Source: Amarobacter sp964507025
GTDB taxonomy: Bacteria; Chloroflexota; Dehalococcoidia; Tepidiformales; Tepidiformaceae
Assembly (NCBI GenBank): GCA_964507025.1
Contig: CAZDOK010000007.1
Span: 62,001 to 126,000 of the forward strand
DNA: 64,000 nucleotides
Direction: 5' to 3'
Positions 24,943 through 32,968 of the stretch are shown one piece after another. The notes under the pieces were generated by a model. The model had not been told where the DNA came from, did not search any database, and worked only from the letters and a program-made list of their open reading frames with translations. Numbering within the stretch: the stretch's first letter is position 1; each line of letters begins with the position of its first letter. Position numbers and translations under genes: made by a program.

Positions 24943-24960
24943 AACAGACTATAGTCTGTT
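24943..24960. promoter_or_regulatory. 18-bp palindromic operator between lipoprotein and TetR genes
   Basis: AACAGACTATAGTCTGTT is a perfect palindrome. The centre contains TATAGT on both strands, so it overlaps potential -10 elements for both divergent genes. It is the likely binding site of the TetR regulator encoded at 25007. Confidence 0.85.
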
Positions 24961-25006
24961 TATCGGGCAACGACCAGACGGAAACTTGTTAGACTGCGAG
25001 CCTGCG

Positions 25007-25684
25007 ATGGGGCAGGAACAATCGGCGCCACGGCGGAGACAAGCACGCTCGGTGCGGACGCGGGCGGCGATTATCGATGCCGCACTGCGCTCCTGGGCGG
25101 CACGTGGGTACGCCGCAGTGACCGTGGACGAGATCTGTGCGGATGCGGGCGTGGCAAAAGGCGCGTTCTACTTCCACTTCCGCTCGAAAGCAGAACTGCT
25201 TATCGAAGTCGCAACGCCTCACGCAGAACTTGCCGAGCGAGTGATGGACGAGGCCCTGCTCCGGCGCTCCCCGGTGGATGGCACGCTCCTTGGGCAGCTC
25301 ACGGATGCGCTGGCCGAAAGTTGTCGGTCGACGCCGAGGGCCCTGGTACGACAGGGTGTGGCCGAGCTGCTGGCAGGGTTCGGTTCTGAGGCGAGCCAGG
25401 CGCCCAGCGAGGCAGGCCCCCAGGGCATTCGACGCCTGTTCGTACGGTTCTATCGGGCAGCGCAAGAGCAAGGGCAGCTGCCCGAGGTGTACCGCGCTGA
25501 GGAACTGGCAAGTATTACGAGCTGGACGGTCCTGCAGGGTGCGATGCTGTGGGGCGCCGGGTATTACGCGCGACAGACGCTGCACACGGTGCTACGCCGA
25601 ACGTCGTTGCTGATCTGGGAGGGCGCAATGCATGCCGATTCCGCATTACTCGCGACCCTGGATAGCCGCCCTGGCAGCGTATAG
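25007..25684 (+). CDS. TetR/AcrR-family regulator
   Basis: 225 residues. The N-terminal basic stretch is followed by a TetR HTH: IIDAALRSWAARGYAAVTVD, then ADAGVAKGAFYFHFRSKAEL. The C-terminal ligand domain is helical and unassigned. A TTG at 24986 would add seven residues. The ATG at 25007 is preferred, with TAGACT 11 nt upstream giving a leader of about 5 nt. It probably binds the 18-bp palindrome at 24943-24960, repressing itself and the divergent lipoprotein gene. The following oxidoreductase gene lies 9 nt downstream but has its own -10. Confidence 0.87.
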   Translation: MGQEQSAPRRRQARSVRTRAAIIDAALRSWAARGYAAVTVDEICADAGVAKGAFYFHFRSKAELLIEVATPHAELAERVMDEALLRRSPVDGTLLGQLTDALAESCRSTPRALVRQGVAELLAGFGSEASQAPSEAGPQGIRRLFVRFYRAAQEQGQLPEVYRAEELASITSWTVLQGAMLWGAGYYARQTLHTVLRRTSLLIWEGAMHADSALLATLDSRPGSV

Positions 25685-25685
25685 T
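25680..25685 (+). promoter_or_regulatory. -10 hexamer TATAGT before the Gfo/Idh gene
   Basis: TATAGT ends 8 nt before the ATG at 25694 and overlaps the TetR stop codon (TAG at 25682-25684). Confidence 0.5.
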
Positions 25686-25693
25686 CAGCAGCC

Positions 25694-26752
25694 ATGACGC
25701 TTCGCATCGGCATGGTCGGGACGCAGTTCATCGGCAACCTGTATGCCCATTCGCTGCGCCAGGTGGCCGGCGCGGAGATCGCGGCGGTGGCGGCGCCGAA
25801 CACGGCAGCGGCGTTCGCCGAGAAGTGGGGCATCGCACGGCACTACGCGGACTACCGGGAGATGATCGCGGCCGGGGGGCTCGATGCCGTGGCCATCGCC
25901 GCGCCGAACGACCTCCACTACGACATCGCGACCAGGGCGGCGGCGGCGGGGATGCACGTGCTCTGCGAGAAGCCGCTGGCCATGAACCTTTCCGAGGCGG
26001 ACGGGATGATCGCAGCCTGCCAGCGGGCCGGCGTGGCATTGATGTACGCAGAGAACCTGTTGTTCGTGCCGATGTACCAGCGGGTGCGGGCGCTGGCGCA
26101 GCGGGGACAGATGGGTGCGCCGTTCTTGGTGAAGCAGGCGCAGTGCCACGGGGGACCGTACTCTCAGTGGTTCTGGGACGTGGAGCGGGCCGGCGGGGGT
26201 GTGCTGCTCGACATGGGGTGCCACAGCATCCACGCGATTTGCCGGGTGCTGGGGGCGTGGCCCGAAGCGGTGACCGCGACCCTCGGCCGCTACGCCCACG
26301 CGGAGAAAGGCCGCGGCGAGGACCACTCGACCGTCATCCTGCACTTCCCGGGCGGTGCTATCGGGATCGCCGAGAGCTCGTGGGCGATGCCGGGCGGAAA
26401 CGACGCGCTGGAGGTGTATGGCCCGCGCGGACGGCTGGTCGCGAACCTGGAGCGGGGGCCGGCTATCGCCGCGTATACGGCCCCGGAGACCGAGCCAGCA
26501 GCGGATGCCGGGTCCCACAGCGGCTGGCAATACGAGACGTACGAGGAAGCCTGGCAGTTCGGGTTCCCGCAGGAGCTCCAGCACTTCGTCGACGTGGTGC
26601 AGGGCCGGGCCGGGCTGGAATCGAGCGGAGAGGACGGGCGGCGCGTCCTCGAAATCATCTGCGCGGCTTACGAATCAGCGCGGGTGGGGCGCCGCGTGGA
26701 ACTGCCGTTCGCCAGCCACGCGAAGAAGCCGATCGACCACTGGTGGGGATGA
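25694..26752 (+). CDS. Gfo/Idh/MocA-family oxidoreductase
   Basis: 352 residues. An N-terminal Rossmann fold (RIGMVGTQFIGNLYAHSL) is followed by the signature CEKPLAMNLSEAD, with the catalytic-region Lys (about residue 97), and a C-terminal alpha/beta dimer domain with DMGCHSIHAICRVLG holding the conserved Asp/His. It likely oxidises a sugar or cyclitol alcohol with NAD(P). With a sialidase-like lipoprotein and its TetR gene just upstream, a sugar-catabolic setting is possible, but the divergence argues only for proximity. It appears leaderless or very short-leadered. Confidence 0.9.
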   Translation: MTLRIGMVGTQFIGNLYAHSLRQVAGAEIAAVAAPNTAAAFAEKWGIARHYADYREMIAAGGLDAVAIAAPNDLHYDIATRAAAAGMHVLCEKPLAMNLSEADGMIAACQRAGVALMYAENLLFVPMYQRVRALAQRGQMGAPFLVKQAQCHGGPYSQWFWDVERAGGGVLLDMGCHSIHAICRVLGAWPEAVTATLGRYAHAEKGRGEDHSTVILHFPGGAIGIAESSWAMPGGNDALEVYGPRGRLVANLERGPAIAAYTAPETEPAADAGSHSGWQYETYEEAWQFGFPQELQHFVDVVQGRAGLESSGEDGRRVLEIICAAYESARVGRRVELPFASHAKKPIDHWWG

Positions 26753-26835
26753 CGGGGGCCGAATACGCCGGGTTAACCGGTCTTTCGGCAGCGGGCCGGG
26801 ACTGAATGCAGGGATTGGCCTAGGCTTATGCGTGC

Positions 26836-27522
26836 ATGAACTGGCTGCAATCGTTCTTCAACACACCGGCCCGCCAGGCCATGGGCTGGACCGGGCTTGG
26901 CATCCTGGGAATCGTGTTCGCGGCCATCGGCGTGTGGTTGCTCACGGGCGACGGCGGTAGCGGTGACGGCCTGGTGGCAGCCGATAGCGATCGCACCGCG
27001 ACCGCGACAGTCACGGCGACGCCAAGCGCGACGGCGACACGGCCGGCGACTCGAACCCCGAGCGCTACGGCGACTCCCACCGCGAGCCCATCGCCCACCG
27101 CCACGGCGACCACGGCGCCGCGACAGACCGGGGGCGGCGGTGGCGCATCGAGCCTTCCACCGCCGGCACAGGAGCCAACGGCGACGCCGACTGCCACGGC
27201 TCCCGCGGTGGTCGCCGGCGGGGACTACTGTCCTAACCTCTCGTCATCGATGCCGCCCAACAGCGTGTTCGGCCTGTTCACGATCGGCGGCGCACCGGCG
27301 CCCGCGGGGACCGAAGTCGGCCTGGCGTTTGACGGCGTGGTGGGGCCCATCCGGGCGACGGCAGAGGCCGGAGGCTACCGGGTGGACTACAACGCCTCCA
27401 TCGATACGTGTGCGAATCGCGTCGGGGCCGCCATTTCGATCTACCACAATGGCGTGCTGTACCCGACCGGCCAGGCAGTGGGAGCAGGCCCCGCGTTCCG
27501 GTTCGACCTGGCCGTGCCCTGA
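26836..27522 (+). CDS. Membrane-anchored protein with T/P-rich stalk and C-terminal beta domain
   Basis: 228 residues. One membrane segment near 17-36 (GWTGLGILGIVFAAIGVWLL) is followed by a long Thr/Ala/Pro stalk (about 53-130). A beta-rich C-terminal domain (about 135-228) has two cysteines (DYCPNL and DTCANR) likely to form a disulfide outside the cell. No enzyme motif is seen. A similar layout is found at 62800-63666 and in the rodZ-like protein, suggesting a local style of surface display. TAGGCT at 26821-26826 is a possible -10, 9 nt before the ATG. The function is unknown. Confidence 0.7.
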   Translation: MNWLQSFFNTPARQAMGWTGLGILGIVFAAIGVWLLTGDGGSGDGLVAADSDRTATATVTATPSATATRPATRTPSATATPTASPSPTATATTAPRQTGGGGGASSLPPPAQEPTATPTATAPAVVAGGDYCPNLSSSMPPNSVFGLFTIGGAPAPAGTEVGLAFDGVVGPIRATAEAGGYRVDYNASIDTCANRVGAAISIYHNGVLYPTGQAVGAGPAFRFDLAVP

Positions 27523-27625
27523 GGCAAGTCACCCAACCTCCCCCGGCGCGGAACGATCGCGGTTGGGCGATGTACTAGGATGGGGCGTCCCGCGAGGGAC
27601 TCCAAGTCCGTGCCCGGAGGATCAG

Positions 27626-28891
27626 ATGGCGACGATGCAGGAACTTTCGGAGCTTGCCTGGAACGGCGGGCGCGCGGAGGCGGACCGGCTGATGGCCCGG
27701 CCGGGACAGCTGCTGGAAGTCTTGCCCGGCGTGGCGCTCACGAGCGGCTTCGGACAATCGATCACCATTAGCACTGCCGACGGCCTCGTGGTGGTCGATG
27801 TGAGCGGCGCAGCGCACGGCGAAGCGGTGGTAGGTGCGTTGCGCGAGTGGACCACGGCTCCGGTGCGGCGGGTGGTATACACCCATGGGCACTTCGACCA
27901 CGTCGGCGGGATGGCGGCCTTCGACGCGGATGCCCGGGCGCGAGGGTACGACCGCCCGCACGTCGTCGCCCACGAGAACGTGCCGAAGCGGTTCGACCGA
28001 TACACGCGCACATCGGGCTACAACGCGGTCATCAACGCGCGGCAGTTCGGGGCGCGGCCGCTGGCGCTGGAGGGGCGTTCGCAGTGGGAACGCTGGCGGC
28101 AGCCGGACGAAACCTACGCCGACGCTATGTCGTTCGAGCAGGGCGGCATGGTATTCGAGTTGCGCCACGGGAAGGGCGAGACAGACGACCACACGTGGGT
28201 GTGGGTGCCGTCGCTGAAGCTCATCTGCGCCGGGGACTTCTTCATCTGGCGGACGCCCAACGCGGGGAACCCCCAGAAAGTGCAGCGCTATCCGGAGGAG
28301 TGGGCGGCGGCGCTGCGGGCGATGGCGGCGATGGGAGCGGAGGTGCTCGTGCCGAGCCACGGTTTCCCCATCTACGGAAGCGCGCGGATCGGGCAGGCGC
28401 TGAGCGAAGCGGCGCAGCTGCTGGAGACGCTGGTGGCGCAGACGCTGGAGCTACTGAACCGGGGCGTGCGGCTGGACGAGGTCATCCACACCGTGAAGGC
28501 ACCCGATGAACTCTTGCGGCGACCCTACCTCGAACCGCTGTACGACGAGCCGGAGTTCATTGTCCGGAACGTGTGGCGGATGTACGGCGGCTGGTGGGAC
28601 GGGAACCCGGCGATGCTGAAGCCGGCGCGGGAGGCGGAAGTCGCCAGGGAGCTGGCCCGGCTGGCGGGTGGCGCGGCGGTGCTCGCGGCGAGAGCGCGCG
28701 AACTGGCGGACTCCGGAGACCTGCGCCTGGCGTGCCACCTGGCCGAGCTCGCCGGGTTGGCTGCACCGGAAGACAGGGAGGTACACGCGGCACGAGCGGC
28801 GGTGTACCACGCGCGGGCGGAGTCGGAACAGTCGTTGATGTCGCGGGGGATCTACCGGGCGGCCGCGCGAGCGAGCGAACCACAGCCGTAG
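27626..28891 (+). CDS. MBL-fold hydrolase, alkylsulfatase-like
   Basis: 421 residues. The metallo-beta-lactamase metal site THGHFDH is near residue 90, with later ligands in GKGETDDHTWVW and SHGFPIYG. The helical region YGGWWDGNPAMLKP (about 313-330) matches the alkylsulfatase dimerisation domain of SdsA1/YjcS-type enzymes. It probably cleaves alkyl sulfate esters or a related ester. There is no signal peptide. GGAGG lies 5 nt before the ATG at 27626. The much longer reading frame upstream crosses the T/P-rich gene and is not real. Confidence 0.87.
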   Translation: MATMQELSELAWNGGRAEADRLMARPGQLLEVLPGVALTSGFGQSITISTADGLVVVDVSGAAHGEAVVGALREWTTAPVRRVVYTHGHFDHVGGMAAFDADARARGYDRPHVVAHENVPKRFDRYTRTSGYNAVINARQFGARPLALEGRSQWERWRQPDETYADAMSFEQGGMVFELRHGKGETDDHTWVWVPSLKLICAGDFFIWRTPNAGNPQKVQRYPEEWAAALRAMAAMGAEVLVPSHGFPIYGSARIGQALSEAAQLLETLVAQTLELLNRGVRLDEVIHTVKAPDELLRRPYLEPLYDEPEFIVRNVWRMYGGWWDGNPAMLKPAREAEVARELARLAGGAAVLAARARELADSGDLRLACHLAELAGLAAPEDREVHAARAAVYHARAESEQSLMSRGIYRAAARASEPQP

Positions 28892-28918
28892 GCGGGAACC
28901 GGGGCTTGCCGGCCGGTG

Positions 28919-28924
28919 TAGAAC
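28919..28924 (+). promoter_or_regulatory. -10 hexamer TAGAAC, leaderless sigma gene
   Basis: TAGAAC ends 6 nt before the GTG at 28931. No Shine-Dalgarno is present. Confidence 0.45.
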
Positions 28925-28930
28925 ATCCGG

Positions 28931-29530
28931 GTGAGCCCGGAACGGGACGATATGGAGCTGGTGGAGCGAGCGCAGGCCGGAGATGGCGCTGCGTTCGGTG
29001 AGCTGGTGCTGCGCTACCAGCAGGCCGCGTTTCGCACCGCATACCTCGTCCTCCGCGATGCCGCGGGAGCCCAGGACGTGGCCCAGGAGAGCTTTGTGCG
29101 GGCATACCGGGGGATCCGCCGCTTCCGTTCGAATGACCCGTTTCGCCCCTGGCTGCTTCGCATCGTCACCAACCTGGCACTCAACGAAGTGCGCGGGCGG
29201 AGCCGGCGGACGGGGTTGCTAGAACGGGCCGGGATGCTGCGGCGGCGCGAGCTCGAATCGATGCCCGCGCCGGACGCGATGGCCCTCGCGAGCGAGCGTC
29301 AGCGCCTGCTGTGGCAGGCCATCGCCGAACTGCCGGAGGACGACCGGGTGGTGCTGTACCTGCGCTACTTCGTGGAGTTGCCGGAGAAAGAGATAGCGGT
29401 GGTCATCGGGAAGGCGCCAGGAACAGTGAAGTCGCGGCTCCACCGTTCCAGCGAACGGCTGCGGCGGGTGATTGAGACGCGTTATCCGGGCCTCCGCCCG
29501 GTGGAATCGGGAGGTGGCGGAAGTGGTTGA
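28931..29530 (+). CDS. ECF RNA polymerase sigma factor
   Basis: 199 residues. Region 2 (about 15-85) contains QDVAQESFVRAYRGIRRFR and the -10-contact helix FRPWLLRIVTNLALNEVR. Region 4 (about 130-185) contains the HTH LPEKEIAVVIGKAPGTVKSRLHR. It is a group IV sigma of SigE/RpoE-like type. It overlaps its downstream neighbour by 8 nt (GTGGTTGA), which is predicted to be its anti-sigma factor. The starts of both are GTG. Target promoters are unknown. Confidence 0.92.
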   Translation: MSPERDDMELVERAQAGDGAAFGELVLRYQQAAFRTAYLVLRDAAGAQDVAQESFVRAYRGIRRFRSNDPFRPWLLRIVTNLALNEVRGRSRRTGLLERAGMLRRRELESMPAPDAMALASERQRLLWQAIAELPEDDRVVLYLRYFVELPEKEIAVVIGKAPGTVKSRLHRSSERLRRVIETRYPGLRPVESGGGGSG

Positions 29531-30284
29531 CGCAAAGACGGGGTGGGATATCGAGATGTTGGAAGACCTGGCGCGCGCGGTAGCCTACCCGCCGACACCC
29601 GACTTGCGGCCCGCGGTGCTGGCGCGGGTTGGCGGGACCGACGTCGCTCGCCCTGCTGCAACAGCACTGCGAATTGGGCTCGGGGGATTGGTGACAGCGC
29701 TGGCAGCGTTCGCGCTGGTGCTGGTGGTCTCGCGGGATGTGCGCGACGCGGTGGCGGACTTCCTCGGGCTGGCGGTGGAAGGCGAGCGGATCCACGTGTT
29801 GCCGACGGCGCCGGCGGGTGCCACCCCGAAGCCATTCCCTTCCACGCTGCCGTTGGACCGCCTGGCGGAGAAGGTGTCGCTTGCCGAGGCGGCCCAGCGG
29901 TCCGGGTTCGAGCCGGTGCTCCCTTCGAACCTCGGCGAGCCGGTGGCCGTATTTGTGCTGGGAAGCCCGGAAACGATCGTGGTGGACTACGGCGCGGTCC
30001 AGGTCTGGGAGTTCGAACTGAGCGACGAAATCTTCGTTGGCAAGGGCGTGACGGGCGGCGGAGAGGTCGTCGCCCCGGTGCCGGTGAACGGGAAGCCCGG
30101 GTACTGGATCACGGGTGGGGAACGCATCGTGACCATCCTGCGCGGCGACGGGACGCCGATTGCGGGAACAACGCGAACGGTACTGGAGAACGCGCTGGTG
30201 TGGGCGGACGGCGGCCTGTACCGGCGGATCGAGGGCCCGGCGACGCTGGAAGAGGCGCAGGCAATCGCGGAGTCGATGCGGTAG
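29523..30284 (+). CDS. Probable membrane-bound anti-sigma factor
   Basis: 253 residues. There is a short N-terminal cytoplasmic part (about 1-45, with LEDLARAVAYPPTPDLRPAV), one membrane segment (LGGLVTALAAFALVLVVS, about 52-70), then an extracytoplasmic beta-rich domain. It lacks the HxxxCxxC motif of ZAS anti-sigmas. The assignment rests on its 8-nt overlap with the ECF sigma gene and its topology. The GTG at 29523 has GGGAGG 8 nt upstream. The external domain is the likely sensor. The signal is unknown. Confidence 0.7.
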   Translation: MVDAKTGWDIEMLEDLARAVAYPPTPDLRPAVLARVGGTDVARPAATALRIGLGGLVTALAAFALVLVVSRDVRDAVADFLGLAVEGERIHVLPTAPAGATPKPFPSTLPLDRLAEKVSLAEAAQRSGFEPVLPSNLGEPVAVFVLGSPETIVVDYGAVQVWEFELSDEIFVGKGVTGGGEVVAPVPVNGKPGYWITGGERIVTILRGDGTPIAGTTRTVLENALVWADGGLYRRIEGPATLEEAQAIAESMR

Positions 30285-30340
30285 GGAACCCTTGATCGCG
30301 GACCGGTGTATGGAGTGCAGGACGCGACGGGAGGCTCTCC

Positions 30341-30931
30341 ATGGTCAGGCATGCTCCGAGGTTGGTGGTTACGGCGGTATGCGGTGTCATGCTGGGGCTG
30401 TTCGCGGGCGGCGCCCCCATGGGCGTCGAGGCGGGCGGCGGCTGCCGGGGCTTCGCCTCGACCGAGGCAACTGGCGACGAGGTTCAAATGCAGGGGAGCT
30501 GCTTCGTCCCCACCGTCCTCCATGTGGCGGCCGGCTCGACTGTCACGTGGACCAATGCGGGCACCGAACCGCACAACGTCGCTGGAGCCACTCTCGAGTG
30601 GGGCAACTACAACGAGCTTCGAAACGGCGAGGCGGTCCAGCATAGGTTCGAGAAGCAGGGGACCTACCCGTACTACTGCTTCGTGCACAACGGAATGATC
30701 GGAACGATCGTGGTGGGCGACGGGCACGCAGCGAGTTCTGCCGTGACGGGGCCGAACGAGCCCGTGGTTGCCCGCGCGAACGACGCCCTTGCCGAAGCGC
30801 CGCCAACGGACGCCGGCGTGCCGGGCACGACCGACGGTGCAACCGGCCAGTGGGTGTTCGTGATGCTTGGCGCGCTCGGCGGGCTTGCCGTCGGGGGGTT
30901 CGTCGCGGGGCGGTGGGCCAGGCGGCGGTAG
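30341..30931 (+). CDS. Membrane-anchored cupredoxin (type 1 copper protein)
   Basis: 196 residues. A signal sequence (about 1-31) precedes a plastocyanin/amicyanin-like fold with the complete copper set His78 (TEPHNV), Cys113, His116 and Met119 in YYCFVHNGM. An extra cysteine pair (Cys35, Cys54) may form a disulfide. A Pro/Ala linker leads to a C-terminal membrane segment (FVMLGALGGLAVGGFVAG) and an Arg-rich tail. It acts as an electron carrier or copper binder outside the membrane. GGGAGG lies about 6 nt before the ATG. It follows the sigma/anti-sigma pair and may be a target. Confidence 0.88.
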   Translation: MVRHAPRLVVTAVCGVMLGLFAGGAPMGVEAGGGCRGFASTEATGDEVQMQGSCFVPTVLHVAAGSTVTWTNAGTEPHNVAGATLEWGNYNELRNGEAVQHRFEKQGTYPYYCFVHNGMIGTIVVGDGHAASSAVTGPNEPVVARANDALAEAPPTDAGVPGTTDGATGQWVFVMLGALGGLAVGGFVAGRWARRR

Positions 30932-30982
30932 CACCTCGCTGGGACGGGTGCTAGCCTTCGGGCCTCCGCGGGGGAGGCACCC

Positions 30983-31846
30983 ATGACGTATTCCATTGTT
31001 GCGCGTGACGCAGAGACCGGGGCACTCGGCGTTGGTGTGCAAACGCACCAGCCGGCGGTCGGCGCAATCGTGCCGTGGGTGAAGGCGGGCGCCGGGGCGG
31101 TCGCGACGCAGTCGTTCGCGAACGTCATCTTCGGCCCGCAGGGGCTGGCGCTCCTGGAGCACGGACTGGATGCACCAAGGACCCTCGCGGCGTTGATCGC
31201 GGGCGACGACATGCCAGCCCGGCGGCAGGTCGCGGTCATCGACGGGAATGGAGCCGTCGCCGTGCACACCGGCGCCGAGTGCATCCCGTTCGCTTCCCAC
31301 GTGCTGGGCGAAGGATTTGCTGCGCAGGCGAACATGATGATCCGCCAAGGCGTGCCTGAGGCCATGGCGGACGCGTACACCAGCGCCACGGGTGTGCTGG
31401 CGGCGCGGATCATGGCCGCGCTGGATGCCGCCCAGCAGGCCGGCGGCGACATCAGGGGGAGCCAGTCAGCCGCGATCCTGGTCCGCGCACCGGGGGCCCT
31501 GGACTACACGTGGGACCTGCGGGTGGATTACAGCCGCGATCCCCTGGGAGAACTCCGGCGACTGGTCGATGTGCGGGTCGCGGGAGGGTTGCTGCGGGAA
31601 GTGGGAGCCTCGACTCCGTACGCCGACGCGATGGCGGCGTACGAAGAGGCGAGCCGAATGTACCCGTCCGACGAGCAAACATTCTGGTTCGCGCTGAACG
31701 GACTGACGGCGATGGGCCGGGCGGGCGAGGCTGCGGCGCTGCTGGGGCCGGTGTTCGAGCGTGGGCCGCAGTGGCGGGAACTCCTGCGGCGGCTGGAATT
31801 GCCGGGGGCGGCGGAGCTTCGGGAGGCGGTAGAGCGGGCGAGCTAG
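30983..31846 (+). CDS. DUF1028 family (Ntn-hydrolase-like) protein
   Basis: 287 residues. The opening MTYSIVARDAETGALGVGVQ and the following GAIVPWVKAGAGAVATQSFAN are the DUF1028 signature. The C-terminal ~60 residues form a helical extension (YEEASRMYPSDEQTFWFALN, tetratricopeptide-like). The family has an Ntn-hydrolase fold, and its reaction is unproven. GGGGAGG lies 5 nt before the ATG. A strong inverted repeat follows at 31947, between this gene and the convergent hot-dog gene. Confidence 0.85.
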   Translation: MTYSIVARDAETGALGVGVQTHQPAVGAIVPWVKAGAGAVATQSFANVIFGPQGLALLEHGLDAPRTLAALIAGDDMPARRQVAVIDGNGAVAVHTGAECIPFASHVLGEGFAAQANMMIRQGVPEAMADAYTSATGVLAARIMAALDAAQQAGGDIRGSQSAAILVRAPGALDYTWDLRVDYSRDPLGELRRLVDVRVAGGLLREVGASTPYADAMAAYEEASRMYPSDEQTFWFALNGLTAMGRAGEAAALLGPVFERGPQWRELLRRLELPGAAELREAVERAS

Positions 31847-31946
31847 CCGTCCCGCACAGGACGAGTTTATCGGTGGCGCAGGCACGCTATTGATACTTCA
31901 TCTCATTTAGCCTGGATTCCGTTTTGTCCGATGACCCTCGGGCGCA

Positions 31947-31988
31947 TGAGTACCGGCCATCCTCCCTCCTTCGGCTGGCCGGTACTCA
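31947..31988. terminator. 13-bp perfect inverted repeat between convergent genes
   Basis: TGAGTACCGGCCA (31947-31959) and TGGCCGGTACTCA (31976-31988) flank a 16-nt loop. The stem is strong on either strand but has no T-run, so it is at most a Rho-assisted bidirectional terminator. It may instead be a mobile or regulatory repeat. The DUF1028 gene ends 100 nt to its left and the hot-dog gene 23 nt to its right. Confidence 0.7.
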
Positions 31989-32010
31989 CCCCTATTCGCG
32001 CGAGACGACG

Positions 32011-32907
32011 CTACTGCGACCGCAGCTCCGGGTAGAGCGGGCTGGAGGCCTTCATCCAGCGGAGCAGCATGCGCATTTCGGCGATGCGCTTGCCCGAGTC
32101 GTCATCGAGGCCGGTCTCGAACCACATGTATTCGGTCTTCGGGCTCTGGCCCACGGCGATGACCTCGCCGGTGCAGGTGTACTCCTGGCCGACCATGACC
32201 GGGCCGTTGATGTTGCGCAGTTCGATGGCGCCGAAGAGCCCCACGGCCTGGCCGATGCCGCCGCGGAGGGTCTGGACGCTCTTTGCGTACAGCATCTGGA
32301 CCATGGGCGCCGGCATGACGATGGGGCCGCCCCAGGGGGAGTCGCCGGTGTACCAGTCCATCGGCTCCGTGGTGACTTTGAGGCGCTGGACTTGCTGCTC
32401 GAGTGAGGTGCTGACGCGCACCGGGTCGAACTTGCGGCCGGCTTCGATGCCTGCGAGGAGGCGCAGCTCGCCGGGCTCGAAACGGTCGAGCGGGCGGGCC
32501 AGGAGGGCGGTGGCGACGCCAGGGTCGCCCACGGAGAGGGTGCCCTGGGCGACCTGCATGCCATCGTCGCGCAGGACCCAGCCTTCGACCTGGGCATCGG
32601 TAGCGCCGGCCGGCGGCTCCTTCAGGTAGGCGCGCACGGCCTCGCGGTCGGTCGTCGCGTTGAGGAAGTACATCGAGACGGTACCGCGCTCGAACCAGCG
32701 GCGGCCGAAGGCGTGGACGGCGAGCGGCGGGAAGAGCTCGAGGTGAATCGAGCCCGCGACTGTGCCGCCACGGAATCCGAGCTTCGAAGCGGTGGCATCA
32801 TCGTGGATGCTGCCTTTGGCCGTGGCCGAGTTGTTTACTGATCGACGCAACGGGCCGGTGATCACGCCATCGATGACGGCGATGCCGGTTGCTTCTTGAG
32901 TCGTCAT
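32011..32907 (-). CDS. Hot-dog-fold (MaoC-like) hypothetical protein
   Basis: 298 residues. The first half has DDATASKLGFRGGTVAGSIHLE followed by RWFERGTVSMYFLNATTDRE, a pattern like MaoC/acyl-dehydratase hot-dog domains (the Gly-Gly-x-Val-x-Gly loop before a long helix). The second half (about 170-298, MYAKSVQTLRGGIGQAVGLF-like segment, then EYTCTGEVIAVG) resembles a second hot-dog. A double-hot-dog CoA hydratase or thioesterase is possible. The classical Asp/His pair is not clear. GGAGAGG lies 6-7 nt before the ATG. Confidence 0.6.
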   Translation of the reverse strand: MTTQEATGIAVIDGVITGPLRRSVNNSATAKGSIHDDATASKLGFRGGTVAGSIHLELFPPLAVHAFGRRWFERGTVSMYFLNATTDREAVRAYLKEPPAGATDAQVEGWVLRDDGMQVAQGTLSVGDPGVATALLARPLDRFEPGELRLLAGIEAGRKFDPVRVSTSLEQQVQRLKVTTEPMDWYTGDSPWGGPIVMPAPMVQMLYAKSVQTLRGGIGQAVGLFGAIELRNINGPVMVGQEYTCTGEVIAVGQSPKTEYMWFETGLDDDSGKRIAEMRMLLRWMKASSPLYPELRSQ

Positions 32908-32968
32908 GAGACCTCTCCTGGATGTATCGCGGCGAGCGTACTCCGGGCGAGGAGGGCTGAGAAGCCCA

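Noticed and set aside
26897..27625. Upstream extension of the MBL gene frame
   Set aside because: It crosses the T/P-rich gene in another frame. The MBL gene has its own GGAGG and ATG at 27626.
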